From: Comamonas avium
GTDB lineage: Bacteria > Pseudomonadota > Gammaproteobacteria > Burkholderiales > Burkholderiaceae_C
DNA: 64,000 bases
Direction: 5' to 3'
NCBI RefSeq assembly: GCF_014836675.1
Contig: NZ_JACSQK010000004.1
Coordinates: forward strand, 447,501-511,500
Position numbers and translations under genes: made by a program. How positions within the stretch are numbered: position 1 is the first letter of the stretch; each line of letters opens with the position of its first letter. The notes beneath the pieces are model-generated. The model was given only the letters and a program-made list of their open reading frames with translations. It was not told the origin of the DNA and ran no database searches. Shown here one piece after another: positions 57,133 through 64,000 of this stretch.

Positions 57133-58035
57133 CTAGTCCTCTATTTCTTCAAACACTGCGGCAGATATTTGCTTCAGTATCTTTATGACCGCTTTCATCG
57201 CCGGCGTGATGGGGCGATTGCGTGCAGTGGCCATGACAGAGCGCACCCGAAAGTCATTCCCCAGCACATGCTCCACGATGGCGCCAGAAGCTAGTTCTTT
57301 ATAAATAGATAGCCGGGACACAATCGCCGCCGCACGCTGCGACGCAATAATTTCCTTGGTGATTTCGATGTCGTCGATTTCGTAAACCGTATTCAGAACA
57401 ATCTGCTGCTTGGCCGCCCAGATATCGATCTGCCGGCGCAGTCCCTGTCCAGGACTTGGCAGCCGCAGCGCAACACCGGAGAGTTCAGGTCGAGCCTCTG
57501 AATCAAGCAGCAGCGGAAAATCAGGGTGTCTGGCAAGCACCACTCTGGCTGAACCCAGTTCATCTAGCAGCAGCTGCGAAGACATTCCTATATCGCTCAA
57601 AACTCCAATATCCACCTGCGCATGCAGTACCCACTCGTACACATAGCGTGAATTTCCGCTGATCAGTCGCAGCTGAATGCCTGGATATTCTTTCTGGATA
57701 GCATCTAAAAGACGCAAGCCAACGGCGTGCATGAAAGAGGGAGATAGTGCGAGATCCACAGGGCCTGAAGGTTCCCGGTCTTGATCTCCGACGGTGCTCA
57801 ACGCCTCTTGCAGTTGAATCAGCGCTGGACGCAGCGTGCCATGTAGCCGCTCACCTGCCAGCGTAAGGCTGACGCCTCTGCCATGGCGATAAAGCAAAGG
57901 AGCGCCACAGATTTCCTCTAGCTCCTTGATGTGCCTGCTGACTTGAGACTGAGGAATGCCCAGCACGCTCGCCGCGCTGGACAGGCCACCTGACTCGGCG
58001 ACCATGAGAAATGTGTGCAAAATTTTAGTATTCAT
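57133..58035 (-). CDS. LysR-family transcriptional regulator
   Basis: A 300-residue LysR regulator. N-terminal winged HTH (about 1-60) with SSAASVLGIPQSQVSRHIKELEE; the rest is a periplasmic-binding-like effector domain. The start MNTKILHTFLMVAESGG at 58035 is typical; the frame extends 22 codons upstream. Divergent from the Bug-opine dehydrogenase operon, so that operon is the likely target, with the operator candidate at 58176-58190. Inducer unknown. Confidence 0.93.
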   Translation of the reverse strand: MNTKILHTFLMVAESGGLSSAASVLGIPQSQVSRHIKELEEICGAPLLYRHGRGVSLTLAGERLHGTLRPALIQLQEALSTVGDQDREPSGPVDLALSPSFMHAVGLRLLDAIQKEYPGIQLRLISGNSRYVYEWVLHAQVDIGVLSDIGMSSQLLLDELGSARVVLARHPDFPLLLDSEARPELSGVALRLPSPGQGLRRQIDIWAAKQQIVLNTVYEIDDIEITKEIIASQRAAAIVSRLSIYKELASGAIVEHVLGNDFRVRSVMATARNRPITPAMKAVIKILKQISAAVFEEIED

Positions 58036-58175
58036 ACGACGGGCAAGACAAGTCTGTACCAGCAATCCGCGGGCATGGTCCCCAACTCTTCTAACGCTCA
58101 AGAGTGCAGTATCGGCTGCAGCAGCTTATCTGCAGCAGCACTTGCTGACAGACCGCTTGAACTTGCATTTGGCGG

Positions 58176-58190
58176 ATAGCTGTCATCTAT
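58176..58190. promoter_or_regulatory. Candidate LysR operator (ATA-N9-TAT)
   Basis: ATAGCTGTCATCTAT: inverted ATAG/CTAT arms with 7 bases between, fitting the T-N11-A LysR box and the ATA-N9-TAT form used by Nac/Cbl. It lies about 140 bases from the LysR start and 73 bases from the Bug start. Confidence 0.6.
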
Positions 58191-58262
58191 TTTTCAGGCT
58201 TCATTAAAAGAACTGGCCTTTGAATAATTGCCTCATCAACACACAAAAAGGTGAGGCAAGCC

Positions 58263-59264
58263 ATGAGAGATTTTTCAGCTTTGCGCAGCAATGCTCTGCG
58301 ATATGGCGCATGCATTGCATTGCTTGCACCTGCACTTTCCTCGTGGAGCCCTGCGGCAGCCCAAGAGCCCAGCAAACCCATTCGCCTGCTTGTGCCATTT
58401 GCTCCCGGCGGGGCGCAAGACATCATTGGGCGCTACTTGTCAGCACAGCTAGCGGGGCGACTTTCTGGCCCCATGATCATCGAAAACAAAAGTGGCGCTG
58501 GCGGTGTGATCGCCGCTGAAGCCGTGGCCCGAGCGCCAGCCGACGGGAGCACCTTGCTGCTGGCAACTGGGGGAGCCATATCGATTGCCCCGCATCTGAT
58601 GGCAAAGATGAGCTACAAGCCGCAACAGGATTTGGTGCCAGTTGCTTTGGTAGCCGATACACCCATGGCTATTGCAGTGCGTACGCAAAGCACTTTCAAA
58701 TCGCTGCCCGAGCTGCTCGCAACAGCCAAAGCCCAGCCTGGCAAGTTGACCTATGCATCCACGGGCACAGGAACCGTTTCTCATTTAACGGGAGAGTTGC
58801 TCGCTCAGGGCTCAAAGACGCAGCTCACGCATGTTCCTTACCGCGGCGCGGCCCCGGCCTTGATCGACCTGATCAGTGGCAATGTCGACGCCATCGTGAC
58901 CAGCGCCGCATCACTTGAACCCATGGTTGCCAATGGCAAAGCGCGTGTACTTGGCACTTTTACCAAAGTGCCGTTGAGCAGCCTGCCCAGCACCCCCACC
59001 GTACAAGAAGCCACGGGGCTTTCAGATCTCTCAGTCCCTGTCTGGGTCGGTGTCATGGCTCCGTCCAGAACGCCGCCTTCCGTCGTGAAGCATTTGACGG
59101 ATGAAATTTTGAAAGTCTGCGTACAGGCCAGCACCAAAAAACGCTTGCAAGAAGCTGGTGCGGAAGTCGTTTGCGCGGGTAGCCAGGAGCTGGCCCAGCT
59201 TATCCACGAAGACACCCAGCGCTGGGCTGGTGTGGTCAAACAGGGCAACCTCAAGAGTCAATGA
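58263..59264 (+). CDS. Bug-family periplasmic substrate-binding protein
   Basis: A 333-residue tripartite tricarboxylate transport receptor. A signal peptide (about 1-33, ending SPAAAQ) is followed by PIRLLVPFAPGGAQDIIGR and IIENKSGAGGVIAAEAVAR, the two hallmark loops of Bug proteins, then LTYASTGTGTVSHLTGELL. First gene of a four-gene operon; overlaps the next gene by 4 bases. No TctAB is next to it; the nearest is at 48730-50750. Ligand unknown; the operon suggests an amino-acid or opine-like compound. Confidence 0.93.
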   Translation: MRDFSALRSNALRYGACIALLAPALSSWSPAAAQEPSKPIRLLVPFAPGGAQDIIGRYLSAQLAGRLSGPMIIENKSGAGGVIAAEAVARAPADGSTLLLATGGAISIAPHLMAKMSYKPQQDLVPVALVADTPMAIAVRTQSTFKSLPELLATAKAQPGKLTYASTGTGTVSHLTGELLAQGSKTQLTHVPYRGAAPALIDLISGNVDAIVTSAASLEPMVANGKARVLGTFTKVPLSSLPSTPTVQEATGLSDLSVPVWVGVMAPSRTPPSVVKHLTDEILKVCVQASTKKRLQEAGAEVVCAGSQELAQLIHEDTQRWAGVVKQGNLKSQ

Positions 59265-60340
59265 TGCAGCGTATGAAAGTAGGAATTATTGGAACCGGCG
59301 GCATCGCACTGGCCTGCGCCGCTTGGATATCTCAGCGCCACCATGACGTCTCGGTGTGGTCACCGCGTGGCGGAGGCGCTGAAGCGCTTCGCACCACACC
59401 GTTAACCAGCTCAGGAGTTCTGCAGGCCAGTGTCAAAGTTCATGTAGTGGACAGCCCGGGCGAGCTTGCGCGCGACGCCGACGTCTTGCTGATTGCAGTC
59501 CCCGTCAATTGGCACAAAACGGTCATGGATGCGCTGATCCCTCACCTGAGGGCCGGTCAGTTGGTCATCGTTAGCTCGATGGGCTCTCTGTCAGCGCTTT
59601 ACCTTTATGAATCAGCCCTGGAACATGGCATTGCCATCGCTGTTGCCAGCTTTGGCACGACGGTACTCACGGCCAGGCGTCATGACGCCACGCATGTCAA
59701 AGTCATGACGCGGCGCACATCGCTGGGCGTTTCGTGCCTGCCTCGCTCTAGCCAGAATGCAGCATTAGCTACCTGTGAAGCACTTTTTGGCTCCGGCTTT
59801 ACGATGGATGAGAACGCGCTGGCAACTGCACTGACCAACATTAACCCCGTTGCCCATGGCCCTTTGGCTTTGTTTAACTGGACCCGCATTGAGCGAGGCG
59901 AAAACTGGCCGCAATACCACTTCATGACACCCCGTGTAGCGGCAGTGATTGAGCAGCTGGACAATGAGCGCCGCGCCGTTGCCAATGCCTTTGGCCTGCA
60001 GGTGCGCACGATTGAAAAACACTTTGCCCAATCGTTCAACACAGAGTCAGAACAGCTAGCGGATATCGCTGCAGAGTTGCACCACATGCGTGGTGGCCCT
60101 CCAGGCCCTACAGATACTCAGACCCGCTTTTTATCTGAAGACGTGCCTTACGGCCTCGTTTTCACGCTGGCCCTGAGCCATGTGGCACAAATTCCGACTC
60201 CGGCCACAGAGGCGACTGCCGCAATGGCAGGCCTTATCACCGGCGAAGATTTCACGGCCATCAACAACCTCGTATTTCCCCTGCGTTTGCCAGCGGAGTC
60301 CGTCAGCGGTCTGCTCGCGCGCGTCAATGCCAGCAGATAA
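59261..60340 (+). CDS. Opine dehydrogenase family protein
   Basis: A 359-residue NAD(P)-dependent enzyme of the octopine/nopaline dehydrogenase family. The dinucleotide fold VGIIGTGGIALACAAWI is at the N-terminus; the C-terminal catalytic domain has NINPVAHGPLALFNWTRIER with the conserved His, and GENWPQYHFMTP. The family makes or oxidises N-(carboxyalkyl) amino acids by reductive condensation of an amino acid and a 2-oxo acid. Start ATGA overlaps the Bug stop; an ATG at 59273 is an alternative. Confidence 0.88.
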   Translation: MMQRMKVGIIGTGGIALACAAWISQRHHDVSVWSPRGGGAEALRTTPLTSSGVLQASVKVHVVDSPGELARDADVLLIAVPVNWHKTVMDALIPHLRAGQLVIVSSMGSLSALYLYESALEHGIAIAVASFGTTVLTARRHDATHVKVMTRRTSLGVSCLPRSSQNAALATCEALFGSGFTMDENALATALTNINPVAHGPLALFNWTRIERGENWPQYHFMTPRVAAVIEQLDNERRAVANAFGLQVRTIEKHFAQSFNTESEQLADIAAELHHMRGGPPGPTDTQTRFLSEDVPYGLVFTLALSHVAQIPTPATEATAAMAGLITGEDFTAINNLVFPLRLPAESVSGLLARVNASR

Positions 60341-60440
60341 ACCCACCGGGCTGCACCGCACAAGGCCCGGGGCCCAAAGCCACACCCCAAGCCATCCTTG
60401 TGTGCTACGCACACACCACCACGTTGTGAATGAACACCCC

Positions 60441-60842
60441 ATGAGCACCCACAAGTTTCAAGCCATCTCATCGAGCAATGCCCCGGCTGCAATCGGCCCT
60501 TATTCACAAGCCATCGCAGCAGGTGGTTTTCTGTTTGTCTCTGGGCAACTGCCTTTGAGCGCCGACGGCACAACCATGCCTGATGACATTGGTGCACAAG
60601 CGCAAGCTTCGCTGAGCAACATCGCAGCTATTGCCCAAAGTGCTGGCTGCACGTTGAAAGACGTCGTTAAACTTACCGTCTACATGGCAGACCTCAGTGG
60701 TTTCGCCACAGTCAATGATGTGATGGCTGCCACCTTCACTGCCCCTTACCCTGCTCGTGCCACCGTTGAAGTTGCCGCTTTACCCAAAGCAGCAGGTATC
60801 GAAATCGAGGCAGTTTTAGTCCTCCCAGTCTGCCTAGGATAA
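60441..60842 (+). CDS. RidA-family enamine/imine deaminase
   Basis: A 133-residue RidA (YjgF/YER057c) protein. The signature near the C-terminus, [20 protein letters not shown], contains the conserved Arg that binds the carboxylate and the final Glu; [20 protein letters not shown] is the N-terminal signature. RidA hydrolyses reactive 2-aminoacrylate and related imines to oxo acids and ammonia. It is 100 bases after the opine dehydrogenase and 2 bases before the PLP enzyme, which fits removal of an imine made by either enzyme. Confidence 0.93.
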   Translation: MSTHKFQAISSSNAPAAIGPYSQAIAAGGFLFVSGQLPLSADGTTMPDDIGAQAQASLSNIAAIAQSAGCTLKDVVKLTVYMADLSGFATVNDVMAATFTAPYPARATVEVAALPKAAGIEIEAVLVLPVCLG

Positions 60843-60844
60843 CC

Positions 60845-61906
60845 ATGCATCACTCTAATTCCTGGACCTCTGCCGCTGTTAAGCGCATCTCTCGTGACTT
60901 TCATCGCTCAGCCGATACGCACATGATTCCGCTGGAGTTGCCGGGCTTTGAAGACATTCCGATGTACATCAAAGACGAGTCCACCCACCCCACTGGCAGC
61001 CTCAAGCACCGCCTGGCGCGTTCGCTGTTCTTGTACGCACTGTGCAACGGCTGGGTGCGTGAAGGCTCCACCATCATTGAAGCTTCGTCAGGCAGCACGG
61101 CGGTCTCTGAGGCCTACTTCGCACGCATGCTGGGCTTGCCTTTTATCGCAGTCATGCCACGTTCTACCTCCCCTGCCAAGGTGGACTTGATCAAGTTCTA
61201 TGGCGGCCAGTGCCACTTTGTGGACCGTGGCGACCAGGTGTATGAAGAGGCTGCAAAGCTGGCCATTCAAACCGGGGGCCACTACATGGACCAGTTCACC
61301 TACGCCGAGCGGGCCACCGACTGGCGTGGCAACAACAACATTGCGGAATCCATCTTCAGTCAGCTGCAAGCAGAGCAGTACGCTGTGCCGCGCTGGATTG
61401 TCACGGGCGCTGGTACAGGCGGCACATCGGCCACGATTGGCCGCTACATCCGCTACCACGGTCATGCCACGCAGTTGTGCGTCGTTGACCCCGAGAACTC
61501 CGTTTTCCTGGATTACCACCAGTGCCGGGACAGCTCGCTGTGCAATGCACAGTCGTCAGGCGTGGAAGGCATTGGCCGCCCCCGGGTAGAGCCTTCTTTC
61601 ATCCCCGATGTGATTGACCGCATGCTGCGCGTGCCGACGGTGGACTCGTACGCCGCAATGCGCTATCTGGCCGAACTCACTGGCAAACGCTTTGGGGGCT
61701 CCACGGGCACCGACTTTTACGGCGCACTGCAGCTGGCCAGCGAAATGAAGGCCGCGGGCGAGAAAGGCTCGATCGTATTTCTGGCCTGCGATGGCGGTGA
61801 CCGCTATCTGGACACCTACTACGACGACGCCTGGATGGCTGCGCAAGGGCATGATCTGCAACCGCATATTGCAAAAATTGAGCACCTGTGCGCCACAGGT
61901 CAGTGA
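60845..61906 (+). CDS. PLP-dependent cysteine-synthase-family enzyme (desulfhydrase-like)
   Basis: A 353-residue fold-type II PLP enzyme. The PLP lysine is in [11 protein letters not shown] (about residue 54), [15 protein letters not shown] binds the substrate carboxylate, [17 protein letters not shown] binds the phosphate. Length and sequence look like the Cds1 (cysteine desulfhydrase) group rather than CysK/CysM. It would release 2-aminoacrylate from a 3-substituted alanine, a substrate for the upstream RidA. The true leaving group is unknown. Last gene of the operon. Confidence 0.85.
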   Translation: MHHSNSWTSAAVKRISRDFHRSADTHMIPLELPGFEDIPMYIKDESTHPTGSLKHRLARSLFLYALCNGWVREGSTIIEASSGSTAVSEAYFARMLGLPFIAVMPRSTSPAKVDLIKFYGGQCHFVDRGDQVYEEAAKLAIQTGGHYMDQFTYAERATDWRGNNNIAESIFSQLQAEQYAVPRWIVTGAGTGGTSATIGRYIRYHGHATQLCVVDPENSVFLDYHQCRDSSLCNAQSSGVEGIGRPRVEPSFIPDVIDRMLRVPTVDSYAAMRYLAELTGKRFGGSTGTDFYGALQLASEMKAAGEKGSIVFLACDGGDRYLDTYYDDAWMAAQGHDLQPHIAKIEHLCATGQ

Positions 61907-61941
61907 ATAAAAATACGCAGCCAGGCAGCAAGTGCTGACCG

Positions 61942-61986
61942 CTTCAGGCGCAGTCCCCGGGGGGTGCCTGAAAGCAGCCACCCCGG
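61942..61986 (+). other. Overlapping hairpins after the operon
   Basis: Two exclusive stems: TTCAGGC/GCCTGAA (61943-61949 / 61966-61972) and CCGGGG..TG/CACCCCGG (61957-61986). No T-run follows, so a terminator role is uncertain. The remainder of the 365-base gap to 62271 contains repeat copy C and no gene. Confidence 0.4.
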
Positions 61987-62038
61987 CAAGGCGCTGCATG
62001 CAGGCTTTGGTTGATGGCGTCGCTGAATAATTAATCAA

Positions 62039-62132
62039 TAAAAGTAGCACTTATCGCTTTATATGCAACGCTTTCAAATAGTTTTCACTTTGAAATGCTT
62101 TACATACAAGCGCTGGGTGCTATTTTTTTAAA
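62039..62132. repeat. Palindromic intergenic repeat, copy C
   Basis: Best-preserved copy. Left arm AAAGTAGCACTTATCGCTTTATATG and right arm CATACAAGCGCTGGGTGCTATTTTTTT mirror each other around the core TTTCAAATAGTTTTCACTTTGAAA. The T-run after the right arm lets it end transcripts; it lies between the PLP-enzyme gene and the convergent lolD. Confidence 0.8.
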
Positions 62133-62271
62133 CCACTGCCGATTAAGGCCCCTTTACACAAACCACGCTGCAATCTTTCATTTGCGTTGGAAACGGGGCG
62201 CGAAGCCACTGGCAGTTCAGGTGTACAACAAAACCAAGCAACAGCGTATTGCACCAGGCGTGTGAGTGGGT

Positions 62272-62949
62272 CTAAGTCAGTTGTCCCTTGACCAGGCGCA
62301 CCACGCGGTCGCACTTGGCGGCCAGCGATTCATCGTGCGTCACCATCACAAAAGCGGTACCGTTGGTGCGCGCCAGCTCCAGCATCAAGGCGAACACGGT
62401 GTCAGCGGTGGAGCGGTCCAGATTGCCGGTTGGCTCATCGGCCAGCACACACGCCGGGTGCGTGACCAGCGCACGTGCAATGGCTACGCGCTGGCGCTCG
62501 CCGCCTGACAGCTCCGCAGGGCGGTGCGCCATGCGCTCTTTCAGTCCGACGGACTCAAGCATGTGCGCAGCCTGCTCCAGCGCCTGTTCTTTGCGGTCAC
62601 GGCGAATGCGCAGCGGCATGACCACATTGTCCAGTGCGCTGAACTCGGGCAAAAGATGATGAAACTGGTAGATAAAGCCCAGGTGCTGGTTGCGCAGTTC
62701 GCCCTGGCGTTTGGGACTGAGCGTATGCAGGGGCTCACCCTTCAAGTGCACGCTGCCTTGTGTGGGGGCATCCAGTCCGCCCAGCAAATGCAGCAAGGTG
62801 CTTTTGCCCGAACCCGATGCACCCACAATGGCCAGCGTCTCACCGGCATGCACCTGCAAATCCACATCGTGCAGCACCTGCACATTCAGGTGCCCATCTT
62901 CAAAGCGCTTGGAAATACCGCGCGCCTCCAAAACTACTGGATTACTCAT
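62272..62949 (-). CDS. lolD: Lipoprotein-releasing ABC transporter ATPase LolD
   Basis: A 225-residue ABC ATPase powering release of lipoproteins from the inner membrane to LolA. Walker [10 protein letters not shown] (about 43-51), Q-loop [19 protein letters not shown] (the LolD-typical loop), signature [15 protein letters not shown], Walker [14 protein letters not shown]-loop VTHDE. Overlaps the upstream permease gene by 8 bases. Confidence 0.95.
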   Translation of the reverse strand: MSNPVVLEARGISKRFEDGHLNVQVLHDVDLQVHAGETLAIVGASGSGKSTLLHLLGGLDAPTQGSVHLKGEPLHTLSPKRQGELRNQHLGFIYQFHHLLPEFSALDNVVMPLRIRRDRKEQALEQAAHMLESVGLKERMAHRPAELSGGERQRVAIARALVTHPACVLADEPTGNLDRSTADTVFALMLELARTNGTAFVMVTHDESLAAKCDRVVRLVKGQLT

Positions 62950-64000
62950 AACGCAGCGCCTCTGCAGGATTCACGCGGCTGGCACGCCAGCTGGGGTAAA
63001 TGGTGGCCACAAAAGCCAGAATCAAAGAAATGATGGCAATTGGCATGATGTCGCTGTACTGCGGCTCGCTGGGCATCTTGCTGATCAGGTAAATATCCTT
63101 GGGCAGGAAGGTGGCACCCAGTGCGTGCTCGATGGCAGGCACGATGACGTCGATATTCAGCGCCACACCCAAGCCCAGCAGCAACCCGGCGAACGTGCCT
63201 ATAACGCCCACCATGGCGCCTTGCACCATGAAGATGCCCATGATGGACGCGGGCGATGCGCCCAGCGTACGCAAAATGGCAATGTCAGCACGTTTGTCTG
63301 TCACCGTCATCACCAGCGTGGAGACCAGATTGAATGCCGCAACGGCCACGATCAGCGTGAGGATGATGAACATCATGCGTTTTTCCAGCTGCACGGCCGC
63401 AAACCACGTCTTGTTTTGCTGTGTCCAGTCACGCAGGTACAAGAACTCTGTGATCATGCCCGCCAGCTCCTTGGCTACGCGTGGAGCCTCGTGCAAGTCT
63501 TTGAGCTTGAGGCGAATGCCTGTAGGGCCTTCCAGACGGAAGATGCGCTGTGCATCCTCAAAATGCAGCATGACCATGGCCGAGTCGTACTCGTAGTGGC
63601 CCGAGTCAAACGTTCCGGCCACCGTCATCTGCTTAAGGCGCGGCACCACCCCGGCAGGCGTGACCTGCCCACTGGGAGCAATCAGCGTGACCACATCGCC
63701 CACGCCCACGCCCATCTGCCGGGCCAGCTCCTGCCCCAGCACAATGTTGAAAGCACCCGGCGTCAGGCGTTGGAGCACATCGGCATTCGCCGCGGCCAGA
63801 TCGGTCACTTCGCCCTCGCGCGCAGGATCAATGCCGCGCACCAAAGCCCCCTTCATGTCTTCACCGCGCGCAATCAGGCCCTGCGCAGCCACAAAGGGCG
63901 CAGCGCCAATCACTTCAGGGTGCTGCTTGGCCTGCAGCATGGTGGTGTCCACGTCCTGCATGGCCTGACCATTGGGTGCAAAAATTTCAATGTGCGAAAC
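62942..64000 (-). CDS. lolC: Lipoprotein-releasing ABC permease LolC/LolE (5' end outside window)
   Basis: C-terminal 352 codons of a MacB/FtsX-like permease. The periplasmic domain precedes three C-terminal membrane segments (around [20 protein letters not shown], the region [20 protein letters not shown], and [21 protein letters not shown]), and it ends [14 protein letters not shown], the standard LolC/E tail. The frame stays open to the last base of the window ([13 protein letters not shown] before the internal Met). Whether it is LolC, LolE or the combined LolF cannot be decided from one gene; the symbol is provisional. Confidence 0.9.
   Translation of the reverse strand, partial: VSHIEIFAPNGQAMQDVDTTMLQAKQHPEVIGAAPFVAAQGLIARGEDMKGALVRGIDPAREGEVTDLAAANADVLQRLTPGAFNIVLGQELARQMGVGVGDVVTLIAPSGQVTPAGVVPRLKQMTVAGTFDSGHYEYDSAMVMLHFEDAQRIFRLEGPTGIRLKLKDLHEAPRVAKELAGMITEFLYLRDWTQQNKTWFAAVQLEKRMMFIILTLIVAVAAFNLVSTLVMTVTDKRADIAILRTLGASPASIMGIFMVQGAMVGVIGTFAGLLLGLGVALNIDVIVPAIEHALGATFLPKDIYLISKMPSEPQYSDIMPIAIISLILAFVATIYPSWRASRVNPAEALRYE

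Overview
The window reads as chromosome of a betaproteobacterium of the family Comamonadaceae (Comamonas/Delftia/Acidovorax-like). This rests on moderately high GC, the rpsP-rimM-trmD-rplS and ribF-ileS-lspA blocks, paired tripartite tricarboxylate transport (Ttt/Bug) proteins, a DUF3422 protein, a CobD/CbiB-like protein next to a CoA-type Nudix hydrolase, and a dispersed palindromic intergenic repeat. I see no rRNA, tRNA, CRISPR array, prophage or insertion sequence.

Layout. 1-12.6 kb is housekeeping: an RGG-tailed DEAD-box helicase with a long leader, orn, an M48 protease with rsgA, a ribosome/tRNA-modification operon (rpsP, rimM, trmD, rplS) followed by a Nudix hydrolase and a CobD-like protein, small acetyltransferase and TM2 genes, and a DUF47-pit phosphate-transport pair behind a PHO-box-like site. 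12.9-20.9 kb holds rarA, brnQ, lolA, ftsK, trxB and rpmBG; brnQ lies on the opposite strand between lolA and rarA. 20.9-24.6 kb holds a MocR regulator with a divergent small gene, then an FMN riboswitch driving a type II lumazine synthase, then a 0.7 kb non-coding stretch with strong hairpins. 24.6-34.6 kb is mixed metabolism: a SRAP-family protein lacking its usual catalytic Cys, an RsmB-type methyltransferase, PaiB, purN, yceH, a two-subunit acyl-CoA dehydrogenase, a bestrophin, an HNH nuclease and ribF. 34.6-46.4 kb carries ileS, lspA, a Na/Pi cotransporter, Nudix, quinone reductase, two EamA transporters, an SDR and a DUF3422 protein.

46.6-64 kb is the most interesting part. A transmembrane chemoreceptor gene has a leader that I read as a GEMM-I (cyclic dinucleotide) riboswitch with a terminator, and the base aligned with the ligand-contacting G20 appears to be A. 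A TctBA transporter pair lacks its receptor. An orphan GspE-type ATPase, a FlxA-like protein, DNA repair genes and a soluble PAS-PAS chemoreceptor (BdlA-like) follow. Then comes a LysR-controlled operon of a Bug receptor, an opine dehydrogenase family protein, RidA and a cysteine-synthase-fold PLP enzyme. I think this is an uncharacterised pathway for an opine-like or amino-acid-derived compound. The window ends inside lolC/E, after lolD.

Cross-cutting themes are cyclic dinucleotide and chemotaxis signalling (riboswitch-controlled receptor, BdlA-like receptor), phosphate (DUF47-pit, NptA-like), flavin supply (FMN riboswitch-ribH2, ribF), and a palindromic repeat family with four near-complete and two partial copies that sits in gene borders and doubles as terminator or leader sequence.
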